This document shows positions 62,601 to 64,000 of a stretch of 64,000 nucleotides of DNA, piece after piece (position 1 is the stretch's first letter; each line of letters begins with the position of its first letter). Location of the stretch: the NCBI GenBank assembly GCA_949318235.1, contig OX439129.1, positions 2,976,001 to 3,040,000 of the forward strand, written 5' to 3'. The notes below the pieces were generated by a model, which was given only the letters and a program-made list of their open reading frames with translations, was not told the DNA's origin and did not search any database. Source of the stretch: Ecdyonurus torrentis. Its lineage: Eukaryota > Arthropoda > Insecta > Ephemeroptera > Heptageniidae. A program made the position numbers and the translations under genes.

Positions 62601-64000
62601 TTTTTTTCGAAAATTTTTTTTTCTCAGTTTTTGTTTCTAGAGGTGAATTTAGTACTATAGAGCGTTTTGCATCACTTTATTTCAAAACCACAACTTTACA
62701 TCTCAATTAGAACTCGGGTTAAAAACTTTTTTTTTCTTCACATGGGCTACAATGCTATAGACTTCGGTAAGAAAATTCGAAAATTCTCAAATACTAAGAA
62801 AGTTTTAGTTTTTGCGACTAAAGTGTTATAAACTTTTCATACCACATTTCAAAGTGATACATTTCCGTTCAAACCGTAAGTCTGTAGCATTATTAGTTTC
62901 TGAGATATCATCAAAAATCGTTTTCAGAAACTGAAAAACACAATTTTTTTGGAAAAATTATTTTTCTCAAATTTGTTTCTAGAGGTGAATTTAAAACTAT
63001 AGAGCGTTTTGCATCACTTTATTTCAAAACCGCAACTTTCTATCTCAATTGGAACTCGAGTTACAAACTTTTTTTTTCTTCATATGAGCTACAATGCTAT
63101 AGACTTTGGTAAGAAAATACGAAAATTCTCAAAAACTGAGAAAGTTTTATTTTTTGCGACTTAAGTGTAATAAACTTTTCATAAGACATTTCAAAGTTAT
63201 ACATTTCAGTTCAAACCGTAAGTCTGTAGCATTATTAGTTTCTGAGATATCATGAAAAATCGTTTTCAGAAACTGAAAAACACAATTTTTTTCGAAAATT
63301 TTTTTTTCTCAATTTTGTTTCTAGAGGTGAATTTAGTACTATAGAGCGTTTTGCATCATTTTATTTCAAAACCACAACTTTACATCTCAGTTAGAACTCG
63401 AGTTACAAACTTTTTTTTTCTTCATATTGGCTACAATGCTATAGACTTCGGTAAGAAATTACGAAAATTCTCAAAAACTGAGAAAGTTTTATTTTTTGCG
63501 ACTTAAGTGAGATAAACTTTTCATAAGACATTTCAAAGTGATACATTTCAGTTCAAACCGTAAGTCTGTAGCATTATTAGTTTCTGAGATATCATCAAAA
63601 ATCGTTTTCAGAAACTGAAAAACACAATTTTTTTGAAAAAATTATTTTTCTCAAATTTGTTTCTAGAGGTGAATTTAAAACTATAGAGCGTTTTGCATCA
63701 CTTTATTTCAAAACCGCAACTTTCTATCTCAATTGAAACTCGAGTTACAAACTTTTTTTTTCTTCATATGGGCTACAATGCTATAGACATCGGTAAGAAA
63801 ATTCGAAAATTCTCAAAAACTAAGAAAGTTTTAGTTTTTGCGACTAAAGTGTTATAAACTTTTCATAAGACATTTCAAAGTGATACATTTCAGTTCAAAC
63901 CGTAAGTCTGTAGCATTATTAGTTTCTGAGATATCATCAAAAATCATTTTCAGAATCTGAAAAACACAATTTTTTTCGAATTTTTATTTTCTCAATTTTG
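56680..64000 (-). repeat. 8,549-bp satellite B superunit, copy 2 (cut by window end)
   Basis: The first 7,321 bp of a second copy of 48,131-56,679. By eye, differences are very few: for example TTTAAAACTATAG here against TTTAAAAATATAG in copy 1 near 53,085, CTTCAAATGGG against CTTCATATGGG near 52,486, and AGAAATTACG against AGAAAATACG near 54,907. The near identity over more than 7 kb shows a very recent duplication. The array probably continues beyond the window. Confidence 0.9.

Larger units (their letters stand above)
46158..64000 (-). repeat. Satellite B array, about 342-bp dimer, minus orientation
   Basis: About 52 units of B in the opposite direction, running off the window end. The first several kilobases are the reverse complement of the plus array. 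From 46,158 rightwards the sequence pairs with 42,817 leftwards (coordinate sum 88,975). The private GTTACAACC variant at 46,313-46,321 pairs with GGTTGTAAC at 42,654-42,662. Further out, CTTCACATGGGC (49,749-49,760) pairs with GCCCATGTGAAG (38,533-38,544), sum 88,293; the 682-bp shift equals two dimers. Open frames of 64-89 codons (for example 52,990-53,259 and 61,539-61,808) are copies of the same repeat frame and not genes. Confidence 0.96.

Noticed and set aside
1..64000. Mammalian-type CENP-B box
   Set aside because: I looked for the TTCG....A..CGGG pattern in the A and B consensus and saw no convincing match.

Overview
This window is almost entirely tandemly repeated satellite DNA from a eukaryote, broken by one 3.8-kb DNA transposon. 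I see no protein-coding host gene, tRNA, rRNA or CRISPR. It is AT-rich, has no bacterial-style gene packing, and its monomers are close to nucleosome length (about 176 bp, and about 342 bp as a 2 x 171 dimer). The transposon carries splice-site-like sequences and a polyadenylation-like signal. All this suggests a pericentromeric, centromeric or heterochromatic block of an animal-like genome; I cannot name the species. The many 60-113 codon open frames are by-products of the repeats: neither period is a multiple of three, and each frame simply runs through a little more than one monomer.

Layout. (1) 1-23,780: satellite A, about 135 monomers, minus orientation ('plus' is defined here as the strand reading GATGATATCTC...GCTACAG). 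(2) 23,780-25,728: satellite B, about 5.7 dimers, minus. (3) 25,728-31,454: satellite A, plus. (4) 31,455-35,279: a transposon with 18-bp perfect terminal inverted repeats (CCCTGGTCAAAAATCTTG) and a 2-bp target duplication, inserted in an A monomer. (5) 35,280-36,512: satellite A resumes, plus, in exact phase. (6) 36,510-46,158: satellite B, about 28 dimers, plus. (7) 46,158-64,000: satellite B, about 52 dimers, minus, running off the end.

Relationships. A and B share ancestry: one half of the B dimer (B1) aligns closely with A, and the other half (B2) is a more diverged copy of the same monomer. Both arrays have layered higher-order repeats. In A, long blocks recur at offsets of about 1.6, 1.9, 2.3, 2.5, 3.5 and 4.2 kb. 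In B, an 8,549-bp superunit (close to 25 dimers) is tandemly duplicated from about 48.13 kb to the window end with very few differences, and a 4,438-bp-offset repeat is nested inside it. Inverted duplications are prominent: 22,571-23,780 mirrors 26,803-28,012; about 11.9-15.3 kb mirrors about 29.0-31.3 kb; and the B array is mirrored across 42,817/46,158.

The transposon is probably non-autonomous. Its ends are packed with CAAGATCTTG-like motifs and hairpins. Its interior has a GC-richer promoter-like patch, consensus-like splice donors, a 50-bp tandem array, a roughly 80-100-bp tandem array with its own higher-order period, a splice acceptor, and a short terminal exon-like frame ending in TGA followed at once by AATAAA. 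No transposase is visible.
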